64,000 bases of DNA from Vanessa cardui (GCF_905220365.1 NC_061135.1:9391501-9455500), one strand, 5' to 3'; positions 1 to 12,840 are shown, counted from the first letter of the stretch. A program made the numbers and translations. Notes: generated from the letters alone by a model not told the origin.

Positions 1-1440
1 AAGAAGAAACTTATAGCACCAAGTTTCCGTCTCCGCAAAACCAATATATCCATTCTCGGGTAACGTATTCCCTACCAATAATAAAATGCTGCAGACACAT
101 TTAGCTCACTTATATTATAAAATAAAACATTACTGAATATTTATACGTTATTTCATAATCAAACATTGATACACAGTTGTGTCCTTGATGATACTTGTAT
201 TGAGTTAACAGAATTTGGACCAATCACGGTGTTCATTAAGAAATAGTCTATATTTTGCGCAACGTTTCCTGCTGAATTAGCTCTTCATTAGATCTATAAC
301 AAGAGATAACAAGTTAATATTAATGTAATTAAGTTATTGTCTCTTGTTACATACGTATGTTTGTATGGCTATAATATGTTTTTTTTATTTATAATTCTTT
401 ATTGCACACCACAAACAGAAACAAAAAAGAAAGTAACATAAAATTAATAGAATACAAAAAAAAAAGAATTATATGTTTATAGGTTATAGAATAAATATGA
501 AAAGCGTGATACATTATGTAATTTAACTGTCTCAAAATATACTTTTTTGACACATATCAATCAGTTGTTCATAATGTAATTTCAATTATAACGTTTCAAA
601 TTAATTAGGTAGTAGTCTTCATTTTTAAATCAATTTATACTCTCATGGATTTTTATGAGATACATATTTATAATCCAATTGATTAAAGTCTTGATGCGTC
701 TTTGCGACGCACATGGAGTCTTTATAACATTAAATTATGAATGTGATATTCAACATTGCCAATTACAATAAAGAGACTGTCATATATCTTCCTTGTTTAA
801 AATAAAATAGGGTCACTATATTTATTTTAAAATTATAGTTATTATTTAAAATACCATATTAAGAAGTTAAAAAGATACATTTATAATAAATAAAGTAAGA
901 CAAACTTCTGATTAGTCTTTTCTTTTTAAAATGTTTCTTTCAGCTCTGAAAAAAAAATGTTAAAAATTAAAAAAAAATTTTTCAATTTTAATTTTGAAAT
1001 TCATTTTGGAGCTACAAAATCTATGACATATTTTTAGACCTAAGAAGTTAATCCAAATCGGAGTTGCTAAATAATAGGTAATTGCAAATTAATTAATGAC
1101 CAACAATTAGATTAGGCATTGCAATGAATCATTACTGGATAATGTGTGTTCATTTCACAGCTGATTAAATCAAAATTTAACAACATTGTGCTTTTAACTA
1201 ATCTAATGCCATTTAATGAAGTCTGTTATTTCAATAATGCACATGCGACTTTTCTCAGTTATTAGGACTTTCTGCATTAATAATTGCATTATTTCATCGA
1301 TGTATTAGTCTTAAGCTTTTTTGACACTAACGGCTTGTGCATTAAAATACATTAAATCATATTTTTTCCGTCAAAGTTTAGTTGATATAAAATCAGGAAA
1401 TTTGTGGTCAAAACTAACATTTCCAGAATAGTATTAAGTA
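1..1440. other. Anonymous AT-rich DNA, no gene seen
   Basis: Long A and T runs and no open frame of interest on either strand. I recognise no repeat family here. It may be intergenic or deep intronic sequence. Confidence 0.6.
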
Positions 1441-1447
1441 AGTAAGC

Positions 1448-1492
1448 CATTGCCTTAGATTATTTAAAGCTTATACATAATCTAAGGCAATG
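1448..1492. repeat. Perfect short inverted repeat (15-bp arms, 15-nt loop)
   Basis: The arm cattgccttagatta at 1448-1462 is followed by its exact reverse complement at 1478-1492. A 15-nt AT-rich loop separates them. It lies 17 bp from the 3' end of the Helitron relic but outside it. It could fold as a hairpin in DNA or RNA. Confidence 0.9.
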
Positions 1493-1508
1493 ATTTTATT
1501 CTATAGAA

Positions 1509-3672
1509 CTAGCTATACCCGCCCGCTTCGCTGGGCATTAGTCGTAGAAAAATATTTTTTTAAATTTTTAATTTTGTAATTAATTACTGATAGAATGTAC
1601 AAATAATCAAGAAACATGCGAGCTCTAATCAAATACTTAAAATTTATTTCATTTAATATTCGTCAATGATGTTCTCGATAGGCTGCAGATTGGTCATAAC
1701 ACCCATAAACTTATTTATCAAGATCATATCGTCTTTTTTTGAATCCGGAAACAGATATGATTTATGAGTATGTTTTTGTTGGTGTAATCTCGATGAAAAT
1801 TTTAATTAAATTTCTATAGTCTAGAAAAGTTTGTATCACACAAAAACGTCCTCTATTATTCGGTTCTATCAAATATCGATGTCATTACATTTACAACCTT
1901 GTCATCTGTATGTATCACGTAAATAAATGTACCCTTTGGCTTGAAGTTTTGATTGGTTGCATCGAATGTAATTTAATCGTTCGTTCTCGACCATAGCGTA
2001 CATGTCAACAATGAATTGTTAAAACAGTTGACGATACTTCAGAATATGGTTAGATTAATTAACTCTAATAATACGATACGCATAAAAATCTAACTCTTCG
2101 ATGTCATAGAGCCAGTCGTGAGATTATTTTGATACAGTCCGAGATGATATCCATCTTCTGCTCGCATTATCATAATTGGATAATCGTAATAATTGTCATA
2201 CGATTGATATTTTTCAGCGACACCTTGATTGTTTTTGTGTCGCTTAATGATAACAATACCTCGTTATGTAATTTCTGTACCGACAATTACAGCTGTGACT
2301 TCAGGAGCTATGGAAGCTTTAATACGCCTTTTATGCTCTGCGTTCTATCTGCATTGATAATTACTTTGAATCATTTGTTTTTTCACTTTCTAGAGCAGTT
2401 TTAGGCATAATCCTAAATTTAGCGATTATTTCTCGATTAGTTGTGGTACTGTACATGCATCGAAGATCAATTTTTTTCTACGTTGTCCGTGAAATAAATG
2501 TCCAGAGATTGGGGATTTTATTTAGATACTGGAAGAAGTGAACCAATCATATGATACACTTTAAGCGTAGACGCGAAATTATTGAATTGTACAATATTTG
2601 TTGCTCCAAAAGATGTAATTTAAAAGCATGAATTGTAATTTCTAATATACTGAAGGAAATATTCAGACTCCTTAACAGTTCCCGTCACGTAGGTAAGAAG
2701 AGATTCTGGTGATTCAACCAGTTGTGGTAAATACATTTTACCAGTGGAGTAGCATATACCATCATTTTATTTAGAGTGACAATATGGGCATACTATATTC
2801 ATTGATCACATCGGGATTCATCTTGTTATCATAACCTATATAGTAATTGAAGGCTGATTTATTGAGATTGGTTCTAGTTCTTGACTTAGTCTATTTTAAT
2901 CGTTCATCATCCAGTCATTGGGCTTGTCAGGTTTATCATTATCTCTCGATAAAGATGCTTGTTCGAAGATCTGGAACTTGATCATTTCGTTGACTAACTG
3001 TATTGGCAGCTCTTAAAGTAGAAATTCGGATTCTATTTGTTTCTAAACGTATTTCTTATTGGTGTGTTGTTTCCGTAGCTCTTTTGGATCACGCTACGCA
3101 TATATTGTTGATATTATGATCTTCTATTTCTTCAATGGCATGGTGGTTTCAATTTATATAAATAAGTTGTTTTTTTTTTGGTTATGTGTCTTACGTTTAC
3201 ATTTTATACTAAACATTCATTGTTATTGGAGTTATGAGTATACTTACCAATAACGATTATTGTTTACTTTCTTATAATCAGAACGGCTAATCACTTCTTC
3301 CCATATATGTAATTTATAATAATTATCTCATTTTAAAATGACAACTATTATTGTTGTGATTATTTTATGTTTATTGGCATATGACGGAAATTAAGTTAGT
3401 TGTTATGTTTTTTGAATAGATTTTCATTTTTTATTTCATATTTTATAATTATCGGTTGATCGGAATATAAGTGCATCGTGATACACGTAAGGGCCATCTG
3501 TTGGTATTTTTAATGATACGGATGAAATAATTACTTTCTCCATAACACAATAGATAAACATACCAATTTTCATAATGTCTAAATAAATCGATCAAATAGT
3601 TTCTGAGTTTATCGACGACACACATACAAAAACATCCTTTTGGCTATCTATATATACTTTTGTATGTATAGA
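1509..3672 (-). mobile_element. Degenerate Helitron (rolling-circle transposon) with both termini
   Basis: Read on the minus strand, the element starts with TCTATACATAC at 3672, preceded by A. It ends with a GC-rich segment (GCGAAGCGGGCGGG) and CTAG at 1512-1509, followed by T. A 5' TC, a 3' CTAG with a GC-rich terminal segment just before it, and insertion between A and T are the Helitron hallmarks. The first 180 bases resemble the leaders of lepidopteran Helitrons. The 2.16-kb length is far below the 5-6 kb or more of autonomous copies: the helicase half is missing and only Rep-side coding relics remain. Termini and coding relic lie on the same strand and in the right order, which makes the assignment strong. 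Confidence 0.82.
1700..3110 (-). pseudogene. Helitron Rep/helicase pseudogene (Rep part only)
   Basis: Minus-strand translation gives several blocks that match the order of lepidopteran Helitron proteins, broken by stops and frameshifts. An arginine/glutamate-rich N-terminal repeat lies near 3000-3110 (ends RISTLRAANTVSQR). A zinc-finger-like C-P-Y-C then G-I-C-Y-S-T-G-K-M lies near 2740-2802. A segment containing GSLLPVSK is near 2540-2570. Next come IKASIAPEVTAVIVGTEIT and AEDGYHLGLYQ (about 2140-2345), then DFYAYRIIRV through NYIRCNQSKL and YIYLRDT (about 1918-2098). At 1762-1789 the DNA resembles the coding sequence of the HUH motif (G-L-P-H-A-H), but the histidines are no longer in a clean frame. 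The catalytic tyrosine region and the helicase domain are absent. In an intact family member Rep nicks and rejoins DNA during rolling-circle transposition; this copy cannot make that enzyme. Confidence 0.8.
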
Positions 3673-4050
3673 TCGCCTATGATTTGCGCAAGTACGTGTT
3701 TTTCCTGTATGCCAATTTTTATAAAGATACATACACACAAAAATTTCAAAAATGGTAAAAATTAAGTCAGTCAAAGAACACAGTTATGACGAATTACGAC
3801 AAAAATAAGTGTACAGACAGACTCTAGAGATTTATATAATAGTATAGATTTAGTACTGACGTGCGATAGCTTTATTATTAGCGTATTTTATGTATAACTT
3901 TGGTGTTTCTATACCGATTTCTATGATTTTTTTTATGAAATAGTTAATACTGTTAACTTTTGTATTTTGGGATGATTGAGAGTGTTATAATCGTAGGAAT
4001 AGACAAATATAATCAGAAAGCTTCGAACTACTACGCTATTGGGAGTGACA
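3673..4050. other. Anonymous AT-rich DNA, no gene seen
   Basis: No repeat family or coding signal recognised. The 60-codon minus-strand frame overlapping 3592-3774 runs across the Helitron end and is judged a chance frame. Confidence 0.5.
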
Positions 4051-4059
4051 CGTGTTATT

Positions 4060-4500
4060 GTGAGTCAACCATAAAAGATAGACATAGGCTGTCATGGGAT
4101 ATTTTTTGTATAATTTTAAGGAGAACATTTTCGTAACAAATGATTTCTGTGTAGCTTTAACCATTAAGGCTAAACACGCGACTGAAGCTCAAAATATGGG
4201 GTAACTTCTCCCGTTTTTCAGACATTTCCCTTCACTGCTCTGCTCCTATGGACTTTAACGTGATGAAAAGTATACTATAACCAGCTCAGGAGTATGAAAA
4301 ATAATTGCACCAAGTTTCGTTAAAATCCGTCGAGTAGTTTTTGTTTCTATAACGGTTATATGGACAGACAGACAGACAGACAAAAATTTTACTGATTGCA
4401 TTTTTGCCATCAGTATCGACCCCTGATCACCCCCTGATAGTTATTTTGTAAAAATATTTCATGTACAGAATTGACATCTCTACAGATTTATTATAAGTAT
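4060..4500. repeat. Dispersed repeat with internal (GACA)5
   Basis: This block resembles a dispersed lepidopteran repeat I recognise. Its landmarks are the phrase aaatccgtcgagtagttttt, a (GACA)5 microsatellite at 4363-4382, catcagtatcgacccctgat, and an end in ctacagatttattataagta. Read on the minus strand it begins like a Helitron 5' end (TATACTTATAATAAA), but no clean TC/CTAG pair could be fixed. The superfamily is therefore left open. Confidence 0.55.
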
Positions 4501-4990
4501 ATATTACACATACTTCAGCAATGACGTTTCTTAGTCCGAGATGAATTAAAAAAAAAAATACTTTCAGTAAAAAATATAATTCAAGTAAAGCTAAGAATTT
4601 GACCATGAGCTTATAAAGTAAATATTAAAATATTGTAGCTATCGCTAAAAAGATACGAGCACGAAACAAAATGTACGATATAATTCCGCTGAACTCAATT
4701 AAAACTTATAAGCATGAAAATGCTCTTAACATCTCGGCTTATTAAGAGGAAGGCTATTAGAATACGCAAGATATTTACAATGCAATTTCACTAATCCTTG
4801 TTTTCGCTTAAAACGTAAGTACACACTCGCATAAGTTTATTAACGCCGACGGCAATTCTAAATACGACCACAGATTTTAATTGCAGCCTTAACACGCTAT
4901 ACGGAATTCAAGCTAATAGAGGTGTTTTCGAACGCTGCCTCAAAGTTTGTTTTTGTTTTACACCATACATTACTTTAAAAAAAAATACTA
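4501..4990. other. Anonymous AT-rich DNA, no gene seen
   Basis: No convincing coding frame or repeat was seen between the GACA repeat and the SINE that follows. Confidence 0.5.
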
Positions 4991-4995
4991 TAGTA

Positions 4996-5291
4996 ACAGC
5001 CTGTAAAATTCCCACTGCTATGATAAGGCCTCCTCTTCCATTAACGAGAGGGTTTGGACCATATTCCACCACGCTGTTCCCATGCGGTTTGGTGGAATGC
5101 ACATGTGGCAGAATTTCGATGAAATTAGACACATGCATATTTCCTCACGATGTTTTCCTCTTCACCGCCGAGCACGAGATGAATTATAAACACAAATTAA
5201 GCACATATGTATATAGTAGTGCTTGCCTGGATTTGAAACTGCAATCATCGGTTAAGATGCACGCGTTCTAACCACTGGGCCATCTCAACTC
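4996..5291 (-). mobile_element. tRNA-derived SINE, family A, near full length
   Basis: On the minus strand it begins gagatggcccagtggttaga, with tRNA-like A-box (TGGCCCAGTGG) and B-box (degenerate: GTTTCAAATCC) segments. The body then carries the family landmarks: cacgagg-type turn, tgccacatgtgcattccacc, and the tail in which the cagcagtgggaaattt motif has decayed, then tacaggctgt. Length about 296 bp matches other full copies in this window. It resembles the Metulj-type SINEs of nymphalid butterflies; that name is from memory. No clear target-site duplication was found. SINEs carry no protein and depend on LINE enzymes. Confidence 0.85.
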
Positions 5292-8083
5292 AGTATCGTC
5301 CTTTAGGTTTAAAAAATATAAAAATTCAAATTTATTAAATCTCACATGGATATACAGAGGTAGATACTTAAAGTCTGAAAGAGACATTGTATGTATACGT
5401 TTATTTTAAAAACACTTCTGTTTAATTTTTTTTTTCACAGCGACCATCGAACGGATAAACAGCTTAACGTTATTTGCAATGATATATTTCATTGAAAATC
5501 AATGAAAAATAAGAACAATAAAATAATCTAATCAAAATATTATAAAAGCTAAATTATCAATATACGTAATATAAATGTACGTAATAATTGATGGTTTACA
5601 AAATATTGGCAATGAATTAATTGAATTACGTATATGTGGTCGATGAAGAGTATTTGAATGTATGTTAATAGAGATTTGTAATATAATATGGAATAAACTA
5701 TATTTCAAATAATGTAAAGGGGAAAATGGCCGCTTGGTTTTAAAATTTACTTATATTATTGATTATACATACATATAATCCTGATATTGATATAGCAGTT
5801 ATAAGTTGTTTTTTTTTAATTAAATTTCCTTGGTATTATCGATACTTTATAAATATTATATCGTTATCGAACAAACATGTCATGTTATTTTATGAATAAA
5901 ATATATTTAAAAACGTGTAGGTAAGTGAAATAATAAAAATAAATTCTATTGATCTCAGTTAAAACAGCTCCCATAACGGGTTTGGTTTCTGAGTCAGTCA
6001 GTCCGGACATTTTATATCATAAGTATAAATTGGTAGGTGCCGGCCGTATGGGTAATATAATAAGTGGTCTCCATTTTCCGTATACATTAATACTATAAGA
6101 CTTTTAACAATTCCATACATCAAAGATGTTTTGTGTCTATAGCAACATAAAGGACATATAACATCTTTGTAAGAGAAGTGAGCCAGCTATTCACCCTTGA
6201 AACCTTACAAGTGACGAGTCATTTAAGTACTTCCTAAAACTTTTTACGTCATATACATGTCACTTCGAAGCACTTCGTACTTTTCATATGGACCCTTTTG
6301 ATATACTGCTCGTCGATTGTACTATCTCAGCGAGCAAAAAATGTCTTTCTTGAAAATTACAAATACAATTAATTTCAGTAACTTACAGAGTGTCCCTCAA
6401 CTAGTTTCTTTATTACGTAATAAAGAAAAGTACGTAATGTAAGATTGAAGATTTTTCAGTTTTCTTAACAATACGATAAGCCTTTAAGTTTACAAATAAA
6501 TGAAATGATTTTGAAACAGTTTTAATAACAACGCGAATAGAATTTGAATTTCAGCGATTTTTATTAAATATTTTACATTTTTCCCGTCAATGAAATATTT
6601 TTATATGCGTCCAATGAGTAGCTCAGCTACGCTAGATTATTTTATTAATAAAATAGATTAGGATCATATCGTATTTAAAAATGTACAATGAAGAACACAA
6701 ACTCGAAAAATTGTTTCGATATTTTTCCTTTGAAATATTTCCATTCCCTTTTATTATTATTTTTAGTTTATCGACTTTGATACTTCTATATCATCGTTGT
6801 AAAAATTTCCAGTATCGGTAATAAAAAAGACAATTTAACAAAAAAGGTTTTTGTTGTAGCCTAAGTTACTTCTTATTACATCAGCTATCTGGCAGTGAAA
6901 ATCCCGTCAAAATCGTTCCGAACATTATCTGGAACAAACGGACAGACTAAATTAAAATATTTTTTTTGGTACATGTCCCGCGTATTCAATTCGAATATTA
7001 CAAATTAACACTCTAATCTTACTATATTATGTACAGATTTTATCGTATGAGGTTCCACGTTCAAAATTCGGATTCTAAAGATATTTTCAGTAGCAACTCC
7101 GAATTGAGATACTACACTCTTACCTGCTTCGTGAAGCACTTAAACGAACTTAGAAATATCCAAGGTAACAATATTTTTCCACAGATAACCATTATAAACA
7201 GACATGTACAAAATGTTAAAATTAGGATGTATAAATGTTAAAAATATTATATTAATTTTTATTTATCGTTTAAAAAATAAGAGTATCAATAAAATAGACT
7301 ACGAAATATCCAGCTGTGAAATAAGAAATATAAAGCAAAAATATTGCAGCTATTAAAAATATCCTTGACGATATAATATATGTTGCCTTCTTTCAATATA
7401 TTTTATTACACTGTACGTGTTGCTCGTTAGCTCCCGGATGTCTTAAAGATATTCTAGCGTAGTCATTTCCTTCGGAGCCAAATTGGCTTGCTAGTTATTT
7501 GTGTAACTTTCTACATTTGAAATACATTGCATATTTTATTTGACAAACTAGACAATTTATAATATATCTATTAATAAATAATATTTAAAAATTATTATTG
7601 AATTAATTAAATGTAAATAATATTATTAAAATATTATTTTGCATTGATTTGTATCATTTTCATAAAATGTATTACAGGTTTGGAAAATATTGCCTGTTTA
7701 ATTGCTAACATTTAAAATGTTATAAATGGTATTTATAAAATAAAAAAGCAATTTAATATGTTATATTACCAATTTACCTAAAAATAATTCACATGTAATA
7801 TATTTACTTGGTTGCTTGAAGGAATAATTAAATAAAACATATGTATATAAGAGTTGTTTGTTCTGCATATATGGAGATGTAATGGTATACCAATAATTTT
7901 ATTCTCATTTTCTTTAATATATTATTGATTCAAACAAATCTCATCACTTCTAAGCCAAACTCGCAGCGTTACAATCCGTATTTACAAACTATTGAATTTC
8001 ATTAGCAATATTTAACATAAAAAATACTAATGACCACTAAACTATCTAACACGTATAAATTGATAAAATACAGGGTATTTTAT
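5292..8083. other. Anonymous AT-rich DNA, no gene seen
   Basis: About 2.8 kb with no recognised gene. A decayed family B segment may lie near 6025-6070 (ggtaggtgccggccgtatgg), too short to be sure. The 70-codon plus-strand frame at 7029-7241 has no recognisable features and is probably chance. Confidence 0.5.
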
Positions 8084-8103
8084 ACACACACACACACACA
8101 CAC
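8084..8103. repeat. (AC)10 microsatellite
   Basis: Ten uninterrupted AC dinucleotides. Confidence 0.95.
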
Positions 8104-9480
8104 GTATACGAGTACATCAAATTAAAATCATAAGCATCAACGAATTTTCTGCCTCCATATAAAGTGCTCAAATTACTTGCAGCATTATCCCGTTGTATGG
8201 ATGACGTACTCCAAGGCGAGTTCGCATGGGTTGATTTTAATCGATGAACTGCTGAAGTAAGCTATCGTTCATCTTTTATTGATACTTTAAAGTGTTTTAT
8301 AAGAACACATTTTTTGGACGAAATTTCTGCCGTTCATTCTACCGTTCTTGGTATTCAACGTTGAAATCGTTTTTATTGAATCGTGTTGATTTTTTATATA
8401 AAATGTTAAATAATATTGACAAGCGTAAAGAAATTCAATCAGTATGATATTTAGTCTTATTTTTACAATTTTGACATTTATGTAAAGTTTTTTTTACAAG
8501 CCTTTAATTTAATAAAAAAACAGTTCGGTTAATGAGATTTCCTTTTTAAATTTTCAGGAATCGATGAAAGTAAAACCATATTTTTCGTTATTTTTTCGAA
8601 GTTCTTTCATCGGAAAAATATTTTTAACTTGGACGATAATTCTATGAATTTGCATTTTCCGTATTATCGAATACTTTATAGGCTTACAATAATATGATAC
8701 TATATTAAACTATATATATTTGTATAATCACTAGATTATTAAGCAGAGGCAGTTTTGAGTATATCGACCTCAGAACCACTGTCCAGTCACTTAGAAAAGC
8801 CGCTAAGTAAGACAGACGATAGAACCGTGTCTTAGCTGAGCTTAATTTCGTTTGGGCGGTCGTCAAGAAGTCAAGATTGGGCCGAAAACGCGTGATGAAT
8901 TACGCCATAATACGTCTTCTGGGAAAATGCTAAAATTACTCAGGTGCGTATTTATTTAAGCATACATAACGTAGGTAATAATTAGTTATGTTGGTTTCTC
9001 TTAGTGAGTTACAAGACATGTAGTATATTCATATTATAGCAATTTCAATATGCATTACAAAAGTATATTACTTGATATCAAAACCGAAATTCGATTTTTT
9101 ACAGCGTTTAATGGCTGCTAAACAGGTTTCATAATTATAATGACAAACATTTTAGAAACATCGTTTATGCATATTAAAAAGTTTAATGATAGTTACAATT
9201 TTATAGTCATTTAATCTTTTTTCATAATGAATCATAGAATTTGATTAGATATTTCTTATTTATTTCACGTACTTTCATTCATATTTATCAATAGTTGATA
9301 TAACAACTAACTCTGTTTTATATCAACTGAGAAAAACAAAGTGAAAATTTAGGGAAAAGAATAATTTTCCAATTTTGAAATTTTAATTTTTTTGTAATTA
9401 ACTTTCAGGTATTCAAATATATCTAAACACATATGTAAGTATTTTTATCTCTGATTATATTCAAAGTTATTGGGTATTTG
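8104..9480. other. Anonymous DNA, no established gene
   Basis: Mostly AT-rich. A less AT-rich patch at 8740-8920 shows no readable domain. A short open stretch ends at 8247 (see findings). No repeat family recognised. Confidence 0.5.
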
Positions 9481-9483
9481 TTA

Positions 9484-9600
9484 TCAAAATAATGATAATA
9501 TGCTTTATTTAAGTAGGCTTACGCAAGCGCTATTAAAATCATCATTTTAAAAGTAGCTTGGTTTGAATTTTGTACTGAAGAACTCAGTATTACTCGATTA
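9484..9600 (-). mobile_element. Truncated jockey-like LINE 3' tail
   Basis: On the plus strand it reads tttatttaagtaggctta, then the counterparts of tttgaatcgtcattttac and agaactcagtattactc. These are the reverse complement of the 3' end of the jockey-like LINE family also present at 52-53 kb. The copy is diverged and strongly 5'-truncated, as is usual for target-primed insertions. Confidence 0.6.
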
Positions 9601-9601
9601 T

Positions 9602-11450
9602 TCATTTAATATTAACTTTGTAAGTACATATTATATTATTTTTTAACGTTAATACCTTGAAGTCATACTTCAAAACATTTTTAAAATATTTAACAACACA
9701 TTGCTTCCACTGGTGACATGGGACTGGCTCTCTTTTCACTTTCACTTTTCTAAAGTGATTATAGCATTCTTGCAGCACATACACAATAACAAACTTTAAA
9801 TGACAATTAAAACATATGATTGTATTGACATGTATTTTTAAAATGCCCATTATTATAACATCTATAAGTATTGAGTATGCTATGTGTATTTTTTTATAGA
9901 TTTGACTTTAATTCGGCTGTCACATAGATCTGGATCCAATTTCTTACCGGTTCACCCAAAGGAATCACACATGACAAATGACAATCGCTTTGTTAGATTC
10001 CATTAAATCTGTCTAAATTAAATTGAGATGCAGTATCTAATATTGTCCGAAAAAAAAAATAATCAATTAAATTATTCTTTTAATAATGACTATATCATTT
10101 ATTTTTTTTAATTTGATTGCTACCACTTCAACTAGCAATAAATAATGTCTTTAATTGGATATATTATTATTTTTTATTCATTATTGTAACACACCATAAT
10201 GACAAAATGGAACACTTAAAACATCATGAAATTATATTATTAAATTAATTATATGTATTTTATAATAAAATATTTTCACGTAGAACTCTACAATGGACCC
10301 AATTCATATCAATCCACAATTATGTGTATATCGTTAAAAATAATTATTTTTAGTCGAAAACATATATCCGCAAAATTCGTATAATCGAGGTATTTTCGGT
10401 CTTATTATTATTTATTAAATCAATGAAATTCAACGACATGAAAGTTCAACGTGCAGCCATGTTTGACAAAATGAACTTTCCGAATACTACTTACTATTTT
10501 TGGAGATATATCAATTGGAATTCCAAAATTATTTAGAAAAAAATTCCACCTAAAAAGAAAATCTAGTTTGTTGATGTAAATGTTTCATAATCAGATTCAT
10601 GATCGAAAAGTATATGAAAAAGTTATATGTTATATGAAAAGTAAATCATGTACATAATGTAAAATAAATGCAACATATACTTCGATAGCGAACGGAAATA
10701 GAGACTTTGGCAAGTGTCTCCAATAATTTATGGACGTTCAAGATATATTTTCTTATTTATATTTTTAATTTTTATATAACAAATAATCATAAACCCTGTA
10801 CGTTTTTGCTCTACTTAGAAATTTGTTACGTCAATGCGACAAGGTTGCCAAGGCTAGTGTAAACTCTGGTGTCCGCTATAGTTTTCGGAGCAGAGGGTAA
10901 CTTCTGCTAAATTTGTAAGGTTGCTTTCATATGTACAAGACTCAAATATCCTCTTTCGATACAAATATAAATTTATTATACGAAATGTGTAAATATTAGA
11001 CACAGAGTAAAAAAAAGTGTAATCTAAGTGAGTTTAAACATTGGCATTTACAAATATACGTAGATTGACTTTAGAGAGACAAAGTTAAAAGCTGAGTTGC
11101 AAATAAATTTTCTTTAACGATGAATCAAAATTCAGAACGTAAAATTTATTAAGGATATTTTCTTGTCATTTTCCCATCCCATAAGCGTTGTGAAGACGGC
11201 GCTGACAGATAAGGCACGGTGACGAGGCAAGCGTGACGCATTGCGTTTCCGTAATAATTAATGAGTGACGTTTCATTAAAAATATATTTCGAACGATCAT
11301 ATTTTGTGTCAATACAGATTATACGTGAGAACTGAGCTCGTCTGAAAGATCAGCAAGAAATAAAAAAGTATAGTTGTTCTAATCTACTTAAAAAAAGTGG
11401 AGTTTTTATATTATCAATTTGTTTATATCAGTGTTTGTTTATAGAGTGCA
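9602..11450. other. Anonymous AT-rich DNA, no established gene
   Basis: The minus-strand frame at 9602-9850 (82 codons) contains VKREPVPCHQ, faintly like the start of a jockey gag zinc knuckle, but the following Cys/His spacing is not there. A CpG-richer patch at 11190-11270 holds no readable feature. Confidence 0.45.
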
Positions 11451-11454
11451 TCTC

Positions 11455-11735
11455 TGTCCCACCGCTGAGCTAAAGCGCTTTTGAAAAATCCATCCATCAC
11501 TATACCCCACGAAATACTTTTTTCATCGCCGAGTATAGGATAAATAATGAACAAAATTAACTACAAGCCACTAGACTATCAGCTCTCGTAATCGTTATTT
11601 AAGCAAACCCGAATTTGTTCAATGAAATTCCACTATATTAAGTATATCTATTAACCCGCATTGCTACACGGAGGAATAAGCTGTAATCCAGCCAAGCTTT
11701 GACCAACATCGAGACATTTACGGGCTATTACTTCG
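11455..11735. repeat. Decayed SINE-like pieces in opposite orientation
   Basis: At 11455-11600 the minus strand resembles the middle of SINE family A (a tataatt-like stretch, then ctcggcgatgaaaaa). At 11650-11735 the plus strand resembles its tail (cccgcattgctacacggagg, then acatttacgggctattac). Both are highly diverged and no duplication was found. Confidence 0.4.
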
Positions 11736-11739
11736 ACCT

Positions 11740-12109
11740 TTACAAACTATGTTAATAGGTCAATGGACTCATTATTCTATTCTTTTGAATCCAAAATTTG
11801 TAAGACCAGAACACGATCAAACAAAAGACGATCCATTATGATTTAAAAAAATAATATACATTCAATAATTATATTTTTAGAAATGCAAATATCCTTTTAA
11901 ATTCGCCCCGACGCTCTCATTTAAAGACTATATTTAAAAACTGGTAAATTCTACAGCTAATTGAGAAATTGTGTTATTAATCAAAACAATGAATTTGACT
12001 ACTTTCATTTGTACTAGCAATAGTAAAAGAAAATTATGTTTATATTTTAACCATGTTATAATGTATATAGCTAATTAAATTGATATTTTCTGTCTTGATA
12101 TTGATATTA
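11740..12109. other. Anonymous AT-rich DNA
   Basis: Nothing recognised. Confidence 0.5.
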
Positions 12110-12326
12110 TGGTGGTACTGCTTTGTGCGAGCCCGCTTGGGTAGGTACCACCTACTCATCAGATATTCTACCGCTAAACAACAGTACGCAGTATTGTTGT
12201 GTTCCAGTTGGAAGAGTGAGTGGAATAGTTAATATTTCTTACAGCGTCATTGTCTATGGGTGATGGTGACCACTTACCATCAGGTGGCTCGTATGCTCGT
12301 CCGCAAACCTATACCATAAAAAAAAC
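12110..12326 (+). repeat. Family B dispersed repeat, internally deleted
   Basis: Begins ggtggtactgctttgtgcga, continues gtaggtaccacctactcatc, and ends accatcaggtggctcgtatg plus ctataccataaaaaaa. The A-rich end sets the orientation. Compared with the fuller copy at 29.2-29.5 kb it lacks the middle segment that contains aaggttggtggcacattg. The family is abundant in nymphalids; I cannot name its superfamily. Confidence 0.75.
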
Positions 12327-12840
12327 TTAATTTATAGAACAAGTGGGTGGCTTTTAACGTGCTATCTGACTTTAAGTGTTCACCACAACAATTAAATAAT
12401 TAAATGTGTAAATTTCTTGTCGGTTCGTTTCGATATAGTCGTCTTATGTTTTTTCAATGAATAAAGCTATTATTTCTTGGCTTTACAAAAGAAAACAGAA
12501 GCATCTTCTTCGTAATAAATTATCGGTCATGATCACTTTTATTGTTTCCCGATTTGGTACGAGCGCGTTCTCAGAATAAGTTACAAGGTAGTAAAACTTA
12601 ATCGCGCGTGGTTTCCTTGGTTTTCTTTTTGATGAGACGTTTTATCGAAAAATCGTTTTTTTTTTTTCATTTGTATCGGGAAAACGCATTCTGGTGGTAT
12701 TGAGGTTAATACCTACTTTTATAAATAACTTTGTTTGAACGTTTCTCTAAATTTACTTTAAGTTTTGGTTTGCGTTGTGATACGAGTAAGATGACGCTTG
12801 TGTTGTTGACAATTTGAACCAGGCCACATACGTTTTGCAA
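12327..12840. other. Anonymous AT-rich DNA
   Basis: No gene or repeat recognised. Confidence 0.5.

Noticed and set aside
2129..2404. 91-codon plus-strand frame inside the Helitron relic
   Set aside because: The minus strand carries the Rep-domain similarity over the same bases, so this is its antisense shadow.
4363..4382. Regular short repeats as a CRISPR-like array
   Set aside because: It is a 4-bp tandem microsatellite with no spacers. The AC, AT and AAT runs elsewhere are also simple repeats.
9602..9850. Possible jockey gag zinc-knuckle fragment
   Set aside because: Only a short VKREPVPCH-like resemblance; the C-x2-C-x4-H-x4-C spacing is not there.
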